45,817 bases of DNA, taken from NCBI GenBank assembly GCA_030655395.1, contig JAURVQ010000109.1:1-45817 (forward strand), given 5' to 3'. The notes below the pieces were generated by a model, which was given only the letters and a program-made list of their open reading frames with translations, was not told the DNA's origin and ran no database searches. Source of the stretch: Gammaproteobacteria bacterium. Its GTDB lineage: Bacteria; Pseudomonadota; Gammaproteobacteria; SURF-13. Position numbers and translations under genes: made by a program. Positions 25,733-34,921 of this stretch are shown here, one piece after another (the stretch's first letter is position 1; each line of letters opens with the position of its first letter).

Positions 25733-26455
25733 TCAAGAATCGGTTGACATGTCGTGCGTCGGCCCATTAAGCACTTGCGCCAGTTCCTCCAGACAATCCT
25801 CTGCGGTGTGGCCGGCACAAGTCAACGCGGGAAAACCTACCAGCCGCGCACGGCTGCGCCGCACCACCGCGCCGAGCACCCGCCCCGCACCGCTGACACC
25901 TGTGATGCGCACCGGATAGATCGGGCAACCGCTCAGCGCAGCGAGTCTCGCCACCCCGCCCTTGAGTGCGCGCGGCGGATCGCCGTCCAGGTGAATGCGC
26001 CCGTGCGGAAACAGCGCCACCACCTCGCCCGCCTCCAGTGCGCGTAACGCAGCGCGCAACGCGAGCTCCGGGCGCTGCTCGCGCGCCACGGGTATGCAAC
26101 CGAGGGCGCGAAACAGCCAGTTAAGCCCGAAGCGCTCGTATTCTTCCTGCGCGATGATAAAGCGCAGCGGGCGCTGCGCCGCGGCGATCATGAGCAGGGG
26201 GTCGAGACCGGAGACGTGATTGGAGACCAGCAGCGCGCCGCCCTGCGGCGGCAGTGTGATGGGGCCGTGGTTCAGCCGGTGATAATGACGGCAGAACAAA
26301 CGGTTCAGCCCGTCGAGACGGTTCAGCCAGACATGGCCCCAGTCTGTACCGTTGGCCGCCTCACACACTGCGCACAGACGGTGCCCCAGCCACCAGAGAC
26401 CGGCGAGCACCATCGCCAGCACCGCGCCATATCCGTATAACCCGGTGGCGGTCAT
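25733..26455 (-). CDS. PlsC-like 1-acylglycerol-3-phosphate acyltransferase
   Basis: A 240-residue membrane protein with an N-terminal hydrophobic segment (about residues 8-25) and the acyltransferase domain. The catalytic NHVSGLD (His80, Asp85) is intact. The usual second motif EGTRS is replaced by FPHGRIH (149-155): the glutamate is His, so binding of the glycerol phosphate may differ. The third motif IYPVRITG is present. It may acylate lysophosphatidate or another acceptor. Its neighbours do not help: the ECF cluster on one side and a PilZ gene in divergent orientation on the other. Confidence 0.8.
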   Translation of the reverse strand: MTATGLYGYGAVLAMVLAGLWWLGHRLCAVCEAANGTDWGHVWLNRLDGLNRLFCRHYHRLNHGPITLPPQGGALLVSNHVSGLDPLLMIAAAQRPLRFIIAQEEYERFGLNWLFRALGCIPVAREQRPELALRAALRALEAGEVVALFPHGRIHLDGDPPRALKGGVARLAALSGCPIYPVRITGVSGAGRVLGAVVRRSRARLVGFPALTCAGHTAEDCLEELAQVLNGPTHDMSTDS

Positions 26456-26557
26456 AGGCCGTTCGATTTCATGGTCATAAGCGCATTGGGGGCGGGAATA
26501 TGGCTGTGATAGGATAGCGGTGGGTCACTCATAATACCAACGCACGGGGTACAGTCC

Positions 26558-26923
26558 ATGACACAGAGCGCGCAACCGGATCACCGGCATTACACCCGGA
26601 TACAGTTCGACGCCCAGGTGCGACTGTCACACGGCGCAACGCACTGGAGCAGCACCTTGATCGACATTTCGCTCAAGGGGGCCTTGTTCAGCCAGCCGCA
26701 GGACTGGCCCGGCAAGCCCGGGGACGGACTCCTCGCCGAGCTGGTGCTCGATAACGACGTCGTCATCCGCATGCAGGGCACGGTGGCGCACGTCGAGGCC
26801 GGGCACATCGGGCTGCGCTGCGATCACATCGACCTCGACAGCATCGCGCATCTGAAGCGCCTGGTGGAACTGAACCTCGGCGACGAAGAGCAACTCAACC
26901 GTGAGCTCTCCTCGCTCGGTTAG
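26558..26923 (+). CDS. PilZ-domain c-di-GMP-binding protein
   Basis: A 121-residue single PilZ domain. The c-di-GMP motif RxxxR is seen as RHYTR (10-14) and D/NxSxxG as DISLKG (36-41), so ligand binding is expected. It has no output domain and probably acts by binding a partner such as a motility or polysaccharide protein. Its stop lies 4 nt from a long palindromic element that fills the space to radA. Confidence 0.87.
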   Translation: MTQSAQPDHRHYTRIQFDAQVRLSHGATHWSSTLIDISLKGALFSQPQDWPGKPGDGLLAELVLDNDVVIRMQGTVAHVEAGHIGLRCDHIDLDSIAHLKRLVELNLGDEEQLNRELSSLG

Positions 26924-26927
26924 CATA

Positions 26928-27068
26928 CATAGCGTCATAAATCGTAGCGAGCGGCTTTCAGGCGGGGGCGGTGGAGCGCAGGAACCGGAGTGTACATTGC
27001 AGTACATGAGGATTCCGAGCACCGCACGCACCCGCATCAAAGACGCGCAGTAGATTTAGGGCGCTATG
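26928..27068. repeat. Long imperfect palindrome between PilZ and radA stop codons
   Basis: A 141-bp element whose ends are inverted repeats (CATAGCG...CGCTATG) and whose two halves align over nearly their full length with many mismatches, folding around GTGTACATTGCAGTAC. The ends share the longer pattern CATAGCG-x3-TAAATC. It starts 4 nt after the PilZ stop and ends directly against the radA stop, so it fills the gap between two convergent genes. Confidence 0.75.
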
Positions 27069-28427
27069 TTAACCGCGCAGCACGTCCAGCGCCTCTGATA
27101 ATCGCTGCACCGCATGTATCTCCATGCCCTTGAGCCCGCCTTTGGGCACATTTGCGGCAGGGATGATGGCCTGCTTGAAACCGTGTTTCACTGCCTCGCG
27201 CAGACGCGCCTCGCCACTCTGTACCGGACGCACTTCGCCCGCGAGACCGAGTTCGCCGAACACCACCAGGTCGCGCGGTAACGGACGGCTGCGCAGGCTG
27301 GAAAGTGCCGCGAGCACCACGGCGAGGTCAGCGCCGGTTTCCGTCACGCGCACGCCGCCTACCACATTTACAAACACGTCCTGATCGTACATCGCCACCC
27401 CGCCGTGACGGTGCAGCACCGCAAGCAGCATGGCGAGGCGATTCTGATCGAGCCCCAGCGTCACGCGGCGCGGGTTGGACGCATGGCTCTCATCCACCAG
27501 TACCTGCACCTCCACCAGCAACGGACGGCTGCCTTCGCGCGTCACCATGATCACGCTGCCGGGCACCGGCTCCGCGTGGCGCGAGAGAAAAATCGCGGAC
27601 GGATTGCTGACCTCACGCAGGCCCTTCTCGGTCATGGCGAACATGCCGATTTCGTTCACCGCGCCGAAGCGGTTTTTCACCGCGCGGATGACGCGGTAGC
27701 TGCTCGCGCCGTCGCCTTCAAAATAGAGCACCGTGTCCACCATGTGCTCCAGCACGCGCGGCCCGGCCAGCGTGCCTTCCTTGGTGACGTGGCCGACCAG
27801 AAACAGCGCGGTGCCGGTGTGCTTGGCGTAGCGCACCAGTTGCGCCGCGCTCTCGCGCACCTGCGCCACCGCGCCGGGCGCGGATTGCAGCGCCTCGGTA
27901 TAAACGGTTTGAATCGAGTCGATCACCAGCACGCGCGGACGTTCGCGCTCCGCGCAGACAATGATGCGCTCCACCTGGGTTTCAGTGAGCAGACGCAGCG
28001 CTGCGACGGACAGGCCCAGGCGTTGCGCGCGCATGCTCACCTGCTGCACCGACTCCTCGCCCGTAACATACAGCACCGGCTGACGCGCCGAGAGCGCCGC
28101 CATGCACTGCAACAACAGGGTGGATTTGCCGATGCCCGGATCACCGCCGATCAGAATCACCGAGCCCTCGACCACACCGCCGCCCAGCACGCGGTCGAGT
28201 TCGGCCAGCCCGCTCGACTGGCGCACCTCGGCGCCGGCCGCAACATCCTGCATGCTCTGCACCACGGCCGGCGCGTAATCGGCAAAGCGCGCGGTGCGCG
28301 GCGACGCGCCGCTGACCAGTGTTTCCTCCAGACTGTTCCATGCGCCGCAGTCGCCGCACTGCCCCGCCCACTTGGGCGCCTGCGCGCCGCACTGGTTGCA
28401 GGTATAAAGTAATTTATCCTTGGCCAT
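27069..28427 (-). CDS. radA: DNA repair protein RadA
   Basis: RadA (Sms) is a RecA-like ATPase that drives branch migration in recombination intermediates. The 452-residue protein has an N-terminal zinc finger (Cys10, 13, 24, 27), Walker A GDPGIGKST at 95-103, the RadA-specific KNRFG and a C-terminal Lon-like domain (VNVVGGVRVTETGADLAVVLA...). The open frame starts earlier, but MAKDKLLYTC at 28427 is the family N-terminus and overlaps the end of alr by 14 nt. It is the last gene of the ribosomal protein/dnaB operon. Confidence 0.95.
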   Translation of the reverse strand: MAKDKLLYTCNQCGAQAPKWAGQCGDCGAWNSLEETLVSGASPRTARFADYAPAVVQSMQDVAAGAEVRQSSGLAELDRVLGGGVVEGSVILIGGDPGIGKSTLLLQCMAALSARQPVLYVTGEESVQQVSMRAQRLGLSVAALRLLTETQVERIIVCAERERPRVLVIDSIQTVYTEALQSAPGAVAQVRESAAQLVRYAKHTGTALFLVGHVTKEGTLAGPRVLEHMVDTVLYFEGDGASSYRVIRAVKNRFGAVNEIGMFAMTEKGLREVSNPSAIFLSRHAEPVPGSVIMVTREGSRPLLVEVQVLVDESHASNPRRVTLGLDQNRLAMLLAVLHRHGGVAMYDQDVFVNVVGGVRVTETGADLAVVLAALSSLRSRPLPRDLVVFGELGLAGEVRPVQSGEARLREAVKHGFKQAIIPAANVPKGGLKGMEIHAVQRLSEALDVLRG

Positions 28428-29502
28428 GGACTTCCACGCAGCGCACGCGCCGCGCCACGCCGCACAAGAGTTCATACGCAATCGTGGCGGCGTGTTCGGC
28501 CACCTCTTCCACCGGCAGGCCTGCGCCCCACAGCACCACGGGGTCGCCTACGCGCGCGCCCTGCTCGGTGCTCAAATCCACGCAGATCATGTCCATCGAA
28601 ACACGTCCTATCAGCGCCACACGCCTGCCGTTCACCAGCACCGGCGTGCCGGTCTGCGCGTGGCGCGGGTACCCGTCGCCGTAGCCGATGGCCACCACGC
28701 CCACCGGCATGTCGTGCGGACACACATAACTGGCGCCGTAGCCTATGGCGTCACCGCGCTTGAAGTGATGCACCGCAATCAGCGCCGAGCGCAGCGTCAT
28801 CACCGACTTGAGGTTATGCTCTGCGGCGCGCCCGCCGCAAAAGGGCGACACACCGTAGAGCATGATGCCGGGCCTCACCCAGTCGGCGTGGGTTTGCGGC
28901 CAGCCGAGGATTGCCGCCGAGTTCGCGATGGAGCGCTCGCCCGGCAACCCGGCAGCGGCCCGCTCAAGGCACTCCAGTTGATGCAACGTGGCGGGATGGG
29001 AGATGTCATCGGCGCAGGCAAGATGTGTCATCAGGCCGATGGGCTGCGCCACCGCAGCGCACGCCGTCAGGCGTTGCCAGGCGGGCTTTACTTCTACCGG
29101 CGCAAAGCCGAGGCGGTGCATGCCGCTGTCGATCTTGAGCCAGACGGTAACGGGAGATTTCTGTGCCGCGCGCTCCAGCATATCGAGCTGGGCAGCGTGA
29201 TGTACCACCACACTCAACGCATGGCGGCTGATCAGTTCCATCTCAGAGGCCTCGAAGCAGCCCTCCAGCAGGGTGATCGGGCGTGTGACCCCGGCCTCGC
29301 GCAGCACGATGGCCTCGTCGATGCTCGCCACACCGTAGCCGTCGGCTTCGTTCAAGGCGCGCGCCACACGCACGATGCCGTGGCCGTAAGCGTCGGCCTT
29401 GATGATCGCCATCACCCGGCGGCCGGGCGCGGCTTGCTTCACACGCGTGAGATTATGTTGCAGGGCGGAAAGATCGATCAGCGCCTGCGCGGGGCGCGTC
29501 AT
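28414..29502 (-). CDS. alr: Alanine racemase
   Basis: A PLP enzyme making D-alanine for peptidoglycan. Seen: KADAYGHG with the PLP lysine (Lys35), the family segment WLKIDSGMHRLG, the second catalytic tyrosine in IGYGASY and the C-terminal RVSMDMICVDLS. Length 362 fits. It overlaps dnaB by 4 nt and radA by 14 nt; dnaB-alr is a classic proteobacterial pair. Confidence 0.95.
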   Translation of the reverse strand: MTRPAQALIDLSALQHNLTRVKQAAPGRRVMAIIKADAYGHGIVRVARALNEADGYGVASIDEAIVLREAGVTRPITLLEGCFEASEMELISRHALSVVVHHAAQLDMLERAAQKSPVTVWLKIDSGMHRLGFAPVEVKPAWQRLTACAAVAQPIGLMTHLACADDISHPATLHQLECLERAAAGLPGERSIANSAAILGWPQTHADWVRPGIMLYGVSPFCGGRAAEHNLKSVMTLRSALIAVHHFKRGDAIGYGASYVCPHDMPVGVVAIGYGDGYPRHAQTGTPVLVNGRRVALIGRVSMDMICVDLSTEQGARVGDPVVLWGAGLPVEEVAEHAATIAYELLCGVARRVRCVEVHGQG

Positions 29503-30905
29503 GCATAGCCCTCGCCGGAATACACGCTGGGCATGAAGTTTTCAAACCGCGTGTACTGGCCGAGGAAGGTCAAACGCAGGCCGCCGATGGGGCCGTTACG
29601 CTGCTTGACGATGTTGATCTCGGCGAAACCCTTGTCAGGACTCGCTTCGTTATACACCTCGTCACGGTAGATCATCATGATGAGGTCGGCGTCCTGCTCG
29701 ATACCGCCGGACTCGCGCAGATCGGACATCACCGGGCGCTTGTCGACACGGCTTTCCAGGTTGCGGTTGAGCTGTGACAGCGCGATCACAGGCACATTAA
29801 GTTCCTTCGCTAACGCCTTGAGTGACCTTGATATTTCTGATATTTCATTGGTGCGCGTTTCCTTTGTGCCGTTCACCTGCATCAGTTGCAGGTAATCCAC
29901 CACGATGAGCCCCAGGCCGTGCTCGCGCTTGAGGCGCCGCGCACGCGCGCGCAGCTCCATCGGCGTCAGCGAGGGCGTATCGTCGATGAACAGCGGCGCC
30001 TCGCTCAGGATGCCGACGGTGGAACTGAGCCGCGGCCAGTCGTCATCGTCGAGTTTTCCGGTGCGCACCTTGTTGTGGTCGAGGCGGCTCAACGACGACA
30101 GCATGCGCAACGCCAGCTGCTCGGCGGACATTTCCATGCTGAAGATCACGGCAGGCACGGCGTGCTTGATCGCCACATGTTCGGCGATATTCATGGCAAA
30201 GCTGGTCTTGCCCATGGACGGGCGGCCCGCCACGATGATGAGGTCGGACGGTTGCAGGCCCGATGTCATCTGATCGAGGTCATTGAAACCGCTCGCCACG
30301 CCGATGAGCGGATTATCCAGCTGCGACAGCGTATCGATGCGGTCGACGACACGCTCCAGCAATTCCCTGATCGGTGTGAAGTTGCGCCGACCGCGCGAGC
30401 TCTGCTCCGCAATCTGAAACACGCGCTGCTCGGCCGCGTCGAGCAGCTCCGCGACACTGCGTCCGTCCGGACTGAAGGCGCTGCTGCCGATCTCGTTCGC
30501 GACGCGGATGAGCTGGCGCTGCACCGAGCGCTCGCGCACGATCTCGGCGTAGGCGCGGATGTTGGTGGCGCTGGGGGTATTCTTCGCAAGCTGGGCAAGA
30601 TAGGCCAGTCCGCCTACGTTATCGAGTTCGCCGATGCCCCCCAGCCATTCCGACAGGGTAACGACATCGAACGGCTGGTCGCGCGCCGCGAGCCCGTGCA
30701 GGGTGCGAAAGATCAGGCGATGTGCAGCGCGGTAGAAGTCCTCTTCCGCGATGCGGTCGACGATGAGATCCCAGGCGTTGTTGTCGAGCATGAGCCCGCC
30801 CAGCACGGCCTGCTCGGCCTCGGTGGAGTGAGGCGGAATTTTGAGGGCAGAGGTCTCCGCGTCCGGAACGTCTCCTATCCCAAAAGGATACGCTAGCTCT
30901 TGCAT
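29499..30905 (-). CDS. dnaB: Replicative DNA helicase
   Basis: DnaB unwinds the parental duplex at the replication fork. The 468-residue protein has the N-terminal collar domain (STEAEQAVLGGLMLDNNAWD...), Walker A AGRPSMGKTSFA, the Walker B segment LIVVDYLQLM, and the arginine-finger region SDLRESGGIEQDAD. No intein is present. It lies between rplI and alr and overlaps alr by 4 nt. Confidence 0.97.
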   Translation of the reverse strand: MQELAYPFGIGDVPDAETSALKIPPHSTEAEQAVLGGLMLDNNAWDLIVDRIAEEDFYRAAHRLIFRTLHGLAARDQPFDVVTLSEWLGGIGELDNVGGLAYLAQLAKNTPSATNIRAYAEIVRERSVQRQLIRVANEIGSSAFSPDGRSVAELLDAAEQRVFQIAEQSSRGRRNFTPIRELLERVVDRIDTLSQLDNPLIGVASGFNDLDQMTSGLQPSDLIIVAGRPSMGKTSFAMNIAEHVAIKHAVPAVIFSMEMSAEQLALRMLSSLSRLDHNKVRTGKLDDDDWPRLSSTVGILSEAPLFIDDTPSLTPMELRARARRLKREHGLGLIVVDYLQLMQVNGTKETRTNEISEISRSLKALAKELNVPVIALSQLNRNLESRVDKRPVMSDLRESGGIEQDADLIMMIYRDEVYNEASPDKGFAEINIVKQRNGPIGGLRLTFLGQYTRFENFMPSVYSGEGYA

Positions 30906-30984
30906 GCGGTTACACCATTAAAGCGTGGGGGAAGTACATGCCCACTGTAACATGCGGCGTCCTTGCCGCGTACCTGCGAAGAGA

Positions 30985-31437
30985 TCAAGCCTCCGCGATG
31001 ATAGTGACCTTCACCGGCGTGTTCACATCCGGATGCAGGTGCACCTGTATCTCGTGCTCGCCCGCCACACGCAAGGCCCCCAGCGGCAGGCGCACCTCGT
31101 GTTTCGCCACCGCCACGCCGGCCTCGGTCAAGGCCTCGGCGATGTCCGAAGTGCCCACTGAGCCGTAGAGCTTGCCTTCTTCGCCGCCTTTGCGCGCGAG
31201 GCTGACGGCGCCCAGGGCGGCCAGCGCCGTGGCACGTGCCTGCGCCTGCTTGAGGGTCGCCTCCGCCGCCGCTTCCAGCTCGGCCCGGCGCGCCTCGAAT
31301 TTTGTGATGTTGGACGCGGTCGCGGGCGCTGCCTTGCCGCGCGGGATCAGGTAGTTCCTGCCGTAGCCCGCCTTCACGCGCACGCGGTCACCGAGCACAC
31401 CCAGGTTCTGTATCTTCTCAAGCAAAATCACGTCCAT
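30985..31437 (-). CDS. rplI: 50S ribosomal protein L9
   Basis: A 150-residue protein with the N-terminal RNA-binding domain [19 protein letters not shown] and the L9 signature with [13 protein letters not shown], then a long helix and a C-terminal domain. It belongs to rpsF-rpsR-DUF2232-rplI and is followed 79 nt later by dnaB. Confidence 0.97.
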   Translation of the reverse strand: MDVILLEKIQNLGVLGDRVRVKAGYGRNYLIPRGKAAPATASNITKFEARRAELEAAAEATLKQAQARATALAALGAVSLARKGGEEGKLYGSVGTSDIAEALTEAGVAVAKHEVRLPLGALRVAGEHEIQVHLHPDVNTPVKVTIIAEA

Positions 31438-31465
31438 GGTCCACCTCTTGAATTCAAACGATTAG

Positions 31466-32395
31466 CTATTGCCCGGTACGGTCATCCGAAGTCATGCCCG
31501 CAAACCCGACACTGTAAAGCAGCCCGGCCACAGCCAGCGCTACACTCATCTGCGGCAGTATCACCACCAGCAACCCGTACACCGCCACCAGCCACATCCG
31601 GTGCGCGTTACGCAGCGCCACGGTGCGGTGCACGAAGGCGAGCCCCTGAAACATATACACGGCCACCACGACTGCAATCAGTTCCACCAGCCACTGGCGC
31701 ATGACACCCTGCGCCACAACGCCAGCGATGACCAGCACCACGACCGGAAGCGCAAACACGCGCCCGAACCGCAAGGCATGAAACTCGATCCGGAAGCCGC
31801 CCGCATTATACAGCAGCGCCTGCCACCAGCGCGCCAGGAACAGGCTGACGCAGAACGTACTCACCATGGTCGCCGCTATCAGAGCAGTCATCACCCGCGC
31901 CATGTCGCTCAGCAACTGATCCATCTGCGCCGGGTCGTGCATCACACCGGCCTGTTCCAGCGCCGGTCTCAGGCCGCTCTCCAGTACATCGCGCCAGACG
32001 GCCACCGGATCAGCGTTCCAGAGATGTACGCCGCTGACCAGCAACGCACCCATGAAGGCGGCACAGCCCAGCGTGAGCGCGAGCGAACCGGTGCGGTGCA
32101 ATACCACGGCCAGAGCCCAGACCGGCAGCCAAATCAGCACGGCGTAGGCAATGCCCAGTGCCGGACCGCCAAGGGCAAGCAAACCCAGCAGTGCCAGCGC
32201 GGCGCCTGCCCCGCCCATAATCAACAGCCCCTGCGCGGCACCTGCACGCAGCGTCACCAAGCCCACCCCGGCGGCACTGAGATAGGCCAGCGGCCCAGTG
32301 AACGGCGGCAGCACGAGTGCGAGTGCGGCGCATATCGCCACCGCCGCGCCCGCGTGCAGACGCCCGCGCATGATGAATGCGGCCAGCGCCTTCAT
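31466..32395 (-). CDS. DUF2232 family membrane protein
   Basis: A 309-residue protein with about eight hydrophobic segments. It lies between rpsR and rplI, the usual place of the DUF2232/YybS-like membrane protein in many gamma- and betaproteobacteria. Its function is not known; a transporter- or ECF-S-like fold is possible. The start is ATG at 32393-32395, 51 nt after rpsR. Confidence 0.8.
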   Translation of the reverse strand: MKALAAFIMRGRLHAGAAVAICAALALVLPPFTGPLAYLSAAGVGLVTLRAGAAQGLLIMGGAGAALALLGLLALGGPALGIAYAVLIWLPVWALAVVLHRTGSLALTLGCAAFMGALLVSGVHLWNADPVAVWRDVLESGLRPALEQAGVMHDPAQMDQLLSDMARVMTALIAATMVSTFCVSLFLARWWQALLYNAGGFRIEFHALRFGRVFALPVVVLVIAGVVAQGVMRQWLVELIAVVVAVYMFQGLAFVHRTVALRNAHRMWLVAVYGLLVVILPQMSVALAVAGLLYSVGFAGMTSDDRTGQ

Positions 32396-32446
32396 ACCAG
32401 TTACGCCCGCAGCGTCAGCCGTGCCTGTTCCCGGCCGGGTGCCCGG

Positions 32447-32677
32447 TTACGGGTGGTGTGAATCGCAATACGGAATCAAGGCCAGGAAGCGGGCGCGCTG
32501 GATGGCGGTTCCGAGCTGGCGCTGATAACGCGCCTTGGTGCCGGTGATACGGCTGGGCACGATCTTGCCGTTTTCGCTCAGATAGTTCTTGAGCACGGCA
32601 ATATCCTTGTAGTCGATTTCCTTGACCTTTTCTGCGGTGAAACGGCAAAACTTTCTACGACGAAAAAAACGTGACAT
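32447..32677 (-). CDS. rpsR: 30S ribosomal protein S18
   Basis: A 76-residue protein with the S18 signature [21 protein letters not shown] and the basic N-terminus [11 protein letters not shown]18 binds S6 in the platform of the small subunit. It lies 31 nt after rpsF. Confidence 0.97.
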   Translation of the reverse strand: MSRFFRRRKFCRFTAEKVKEIDYKDIAVLKNYLSENGKIVPSRITGTKARYQRQLGTAIQRARFLALIPYCDSHHP

Positions 32678-32708
32678 GGTTATTACCTCTCAACAGGGCA
32701 ATGTGGGC

Positions 32709-33137
32709 TCAAGCGGCGTCCGAAGGGGCTGCAACGACCTCTTCTTCGTCTTCAGTGGCCTCTGCCTCTCCGGCTACATCTTCGGCGGCGCTGCGGCGCG
32801 CACTTTCATCGCGCTCTTCCTTCGACTTCGCAAGCAGCGACGGCTCGGTGACCGCCTCATCACGCACGATCACCAGATTACGGATCACGGCGTCATTGAA
32901 ACGGAACGCGCTGGTGAGTTCGTCCAGGGTTTCCTGGCCGCACTCGATATTCATCAGCACGTAATGCGCCTTGTGCACCTTGTTGATAGGGTAGGCCAGC
33001 GGACGCCGGCCCCAGTCTTCCAGACGGTGAATCTTGCCGTCCTTGGCGGCGATGAGCGTGCGATAACGCTCGATCATGCCGGTAACCTGCTCACTCTGGT
33101 CAGGGTGGACCAGAAACACGATCTCATAGTGTCTCAT
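32709..33137 (-). CDS. rpsF: 30S ribosomal protein S6
   Basis: A 142-residue protein starting [18 protein letters not shown], the S6 signature, followed by [15 protein letters not shown] and an acidic Ala-Glu tail of about 45 residues (where RimK-type glutamate addition can occur in relatives). It is the first gene of the operon; a promoter and a leader hairpin lie upstream. Confidence 0.97.
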   Translation of the reverse strand: MRHYEIVFLVHPDQSEQVTGMIERYRTLIAAKDGKIHRLEDWGRRPLAYPINKVHKAHYVLMNIECGQETLDELTSAFRFNDAVIRNLVIVRDEAVTEPSLLAKSKEERDESARRSAAEDVAGEAEATEDEEEVVAAPSDAA

Positions 33138-33159
33138 TAATGCTCCTCATGGCTCAGTA

Positions 33160-33182
33160 GCCTCCCGCAGGTGCGGTGAGGC
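33160..33182 (-). promoter_or_regulatory. Possible S6:S18 leader hairpin
   Basis: On the minus strand GCCTC pairs with GAGGC around an unpaired A and an inner CCGC/GCGG stem with loop ACCT. The S6:S18 complex is known to repress its own operon through a leader hairpin with an exposed CCG resembling its 16S rRNA site; an ACCG at a bulge fits that outline. It lies 23 nt before the rpsF start, near the ribosome-binding site. Inference from structure and place only. Confidence 0.45.
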
Positions 33183-33211
33183 AAGGAGTTAGGCTGGTGT
33201 AACAACCGCGT

Positions 33212-33241
33212 ATTGTAATTTGAAAACAGGTGTATTTGCAA
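33212..33241 (-). promoter_or_regulatory. Sigma-70 promoter of the rpsF operon
   Basis: On the minus strand TTGCAA (33236-33241) and TACAAT (33212-33217) are 18 bases apart, followed by a GC-rich start region (ACGCGG). It points to rpsF and leaves a leader of about 70 nt that includes the hairpin at 33160-33182. Confidence 0.6.
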
Positions 33242-33272
33242 TCACGTGCCGCCTGAAACGCCCGCCGCAGCG

Positions 33273-33785
33273 TCACTTCGCCTCGTGCGCCGGACTGATC
33301 AGGCGGTCTGTGTAGGCCAACGCCACTGCGGAGATCAGGAAGGTGACGTGAATGATCACCTGCCACATGATGGTTTCTTCCGGTATCTGCTCGGCGTTGA
33401 TGAAAGTCTTGAGCAAATGGATGGAGGAAATCCCGATCAGCGCCATCGCCACCTTCACCTTGATGGAGCCGGCGCTGACGTGCTTCAGCCAGTCCGGCCG
33501 GTCGGGATGCAACTGCAGGTCGAGCCGCGAGACAAAGATTTCATAACCGCCGATGATGACCATGATAAGCAGGTTGGCGATCATCACCACATCAATCAGC
33601 CCCAGCACCATGAGCATGATCATGTTCTCCGTGAGCGTGGGCACGGAGGTAATCAGATGGACGAGCTCCATCATGAAGCGGTAGACATACACGCCCTGCG
33701 CGATGATCAAGCCGACATACAGCGGCGCTTGCAGCCAGCGGCTGGAAAATATGAATCTGCCCAGAAGATCAGTGCCCTTGTTCAC
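33273..33785 (-). CDS. UPF0114 family membrane protein (YqhA-like)
   Basis: A 170-residue protein with about four membrane segments, including LQAPLYVGLIIAQGVYVYRF and LMVLGLIDVVMIANLLIMVIIGGYE, both strong marks of the UPF0114/TIGR00645 family. Its function is unknown. The open frame starts upstream, but GTG at 33783-33785 gives the family N-terminus and has AAGGA 10-11 nt before it. It is divergent from the antiporter gene. Confidence 0.8.
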   Translation of the reverse strand: MNKGTDLLGRFIFSSRWLQAPLYVGLIIAQGVYVYRFMMELVHLITSVPTLTENMIMLMVLGLIDVVMIANLLIMVIIGGYEIFVSRLDLQLHPDRPDWLKHVSAGSIKVKVAMALIGISSIHLLKTFINAEQIPEETIMWQVIIHVTFLISAVALAYTDRLISPAHEAK

Positions 33786-33892
33786 GGCTGTCGCTATCCT
33801 TGAATTAACGTTAAAAAACGCGTGTATACTATCATAATCGCAACGCATCACAGCCACCCCATCGAACACACCCCAGCACAGGCACCCCACCC

Positions 33893-34900
33893 ATGATCTT
33901 TATCACCCTGATTCTCATGTTGCTGCTGATACTGGTAGCGGCGGAAGTCTTTTGTAACGCCCTGGAGCACCTCGGCGAGCGGCTGAAAATATCCGAGGGT
34001 GTGGTGGGCTCGCTATTCGCCGCCGTCGGCACCGCGCTGCCGGAAACCATGGTGCCGATACTCGCTATTTTCGCAGGCACCGACAACATGGAACTCAACC
34101 ACGAAATAGGCGTCGGCGCCATCCTCGGCGCGCCGCTCATGCTGTCCACCCTCACCCTGTTCCTGCTGCTGGTAGCCACCGTGAAAACCCGCGGGATAAA
34201 CGGCCACTTCACGCCGGAAAAAACCGGCCTGACGCGCGACCTTAACTTCTTCCTGCTCGCCTTTTCACTCGCCGCCATCGCCCTGTTCATTCCGCGCGAA
34301 TTCGACGTTATCCGCATCGCCATTGGTTTCGGCCTGGTGTTGGTCTACTTTATTTACATCATGCTCACCCTGCGCGCCTCCAGCAAGCTGGTGCAGGACG
34401 GCCATGCCACAGAAGCCCACGGCGTCATGCTGCTGTGCCGCATGGGGCTGCCGCTCAACTATCCTGTGATCTATCTTCAGCTGGGTCTGGGCCTGACACT
34501 GCTGATACTGGGCGCCAAGGGCTTCATACATGGCATCGAAGAAGTCGCGCCGATCATCGGCATCTCGGCACTGCTGCTGTCACTGCTGATTATCCCCGTC
34601 GCCACCGAGCTGCCGGAAAAGGTCAACAGCATCCTGTGGATACGCAAACGCAAGGACACCCTCGCCTTCGGCAACATCACCGGCGCGATGGTGTTTCAAG
34701 GCACGCTGCTGCCCGCCATCGGCATCATGCTCACCCCCTGGGGGCCGCGCCTGGACGTGGTGCTCGGCGTGATGGTGACCTTGGCGGCGGCGCTCTGGAT
34801 ACGCCTCATGCTGCAGCGCGGCCAGTTACGTGTCTGGCACGTGGCCGTGAACGGGGTTTTATACGTGAGCTATATCGCGGTGGTATTGAGTTTCCCTTGA
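33893..34900 (+). CDS. Sodium/calcium exchanger-type antiporter
   Basis: A 335-residue polytopic protein with about ten membrane segments in two inverted halves. The alpha-repeat motifs are GTALPETMVPI in the first half and ATELPEKVNSI in the second, each with the acidic residue that binds cation in Ca/cation antiporters. The inner loop is short. The transported ion is probably Ca2+ against Na+ or H+, but this is inferred from the family. A dispersed element starts 21 nt after its stop. Confidence 0.83.
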   Translation: MIFITLILMLLLILVAAEVFCNALEHLGERLKISEGVVGSLFAAVGTALPETMVPILAIFAGTDNMELNHEIGVGAILGAPLMLSTLTLFLLLVATVKTRGINGHFTPEKTGLTRDLNFFLLAFSLAAIALFIPREFDVIRIAIGFGLVLVYFIYIMLTLRASSKLVQDGHATEAHGVMLLCRMGLPLNYPVIYLQLGLGLTLLILGAKGFIHGIEEVAPIIGISALLLSLLIIPVATELPEKVNSILWIRKRKDTLAFGNITGAMVFQGTLLPAIGIMLTPWGPRLDVVLGVMVTLAAALWIRLMLQRGQLRVWHVAVNGVLYVSYIAVVLSFP

Positions 34901-34921
34901 TCTGGCATATCAAACTCGTCA

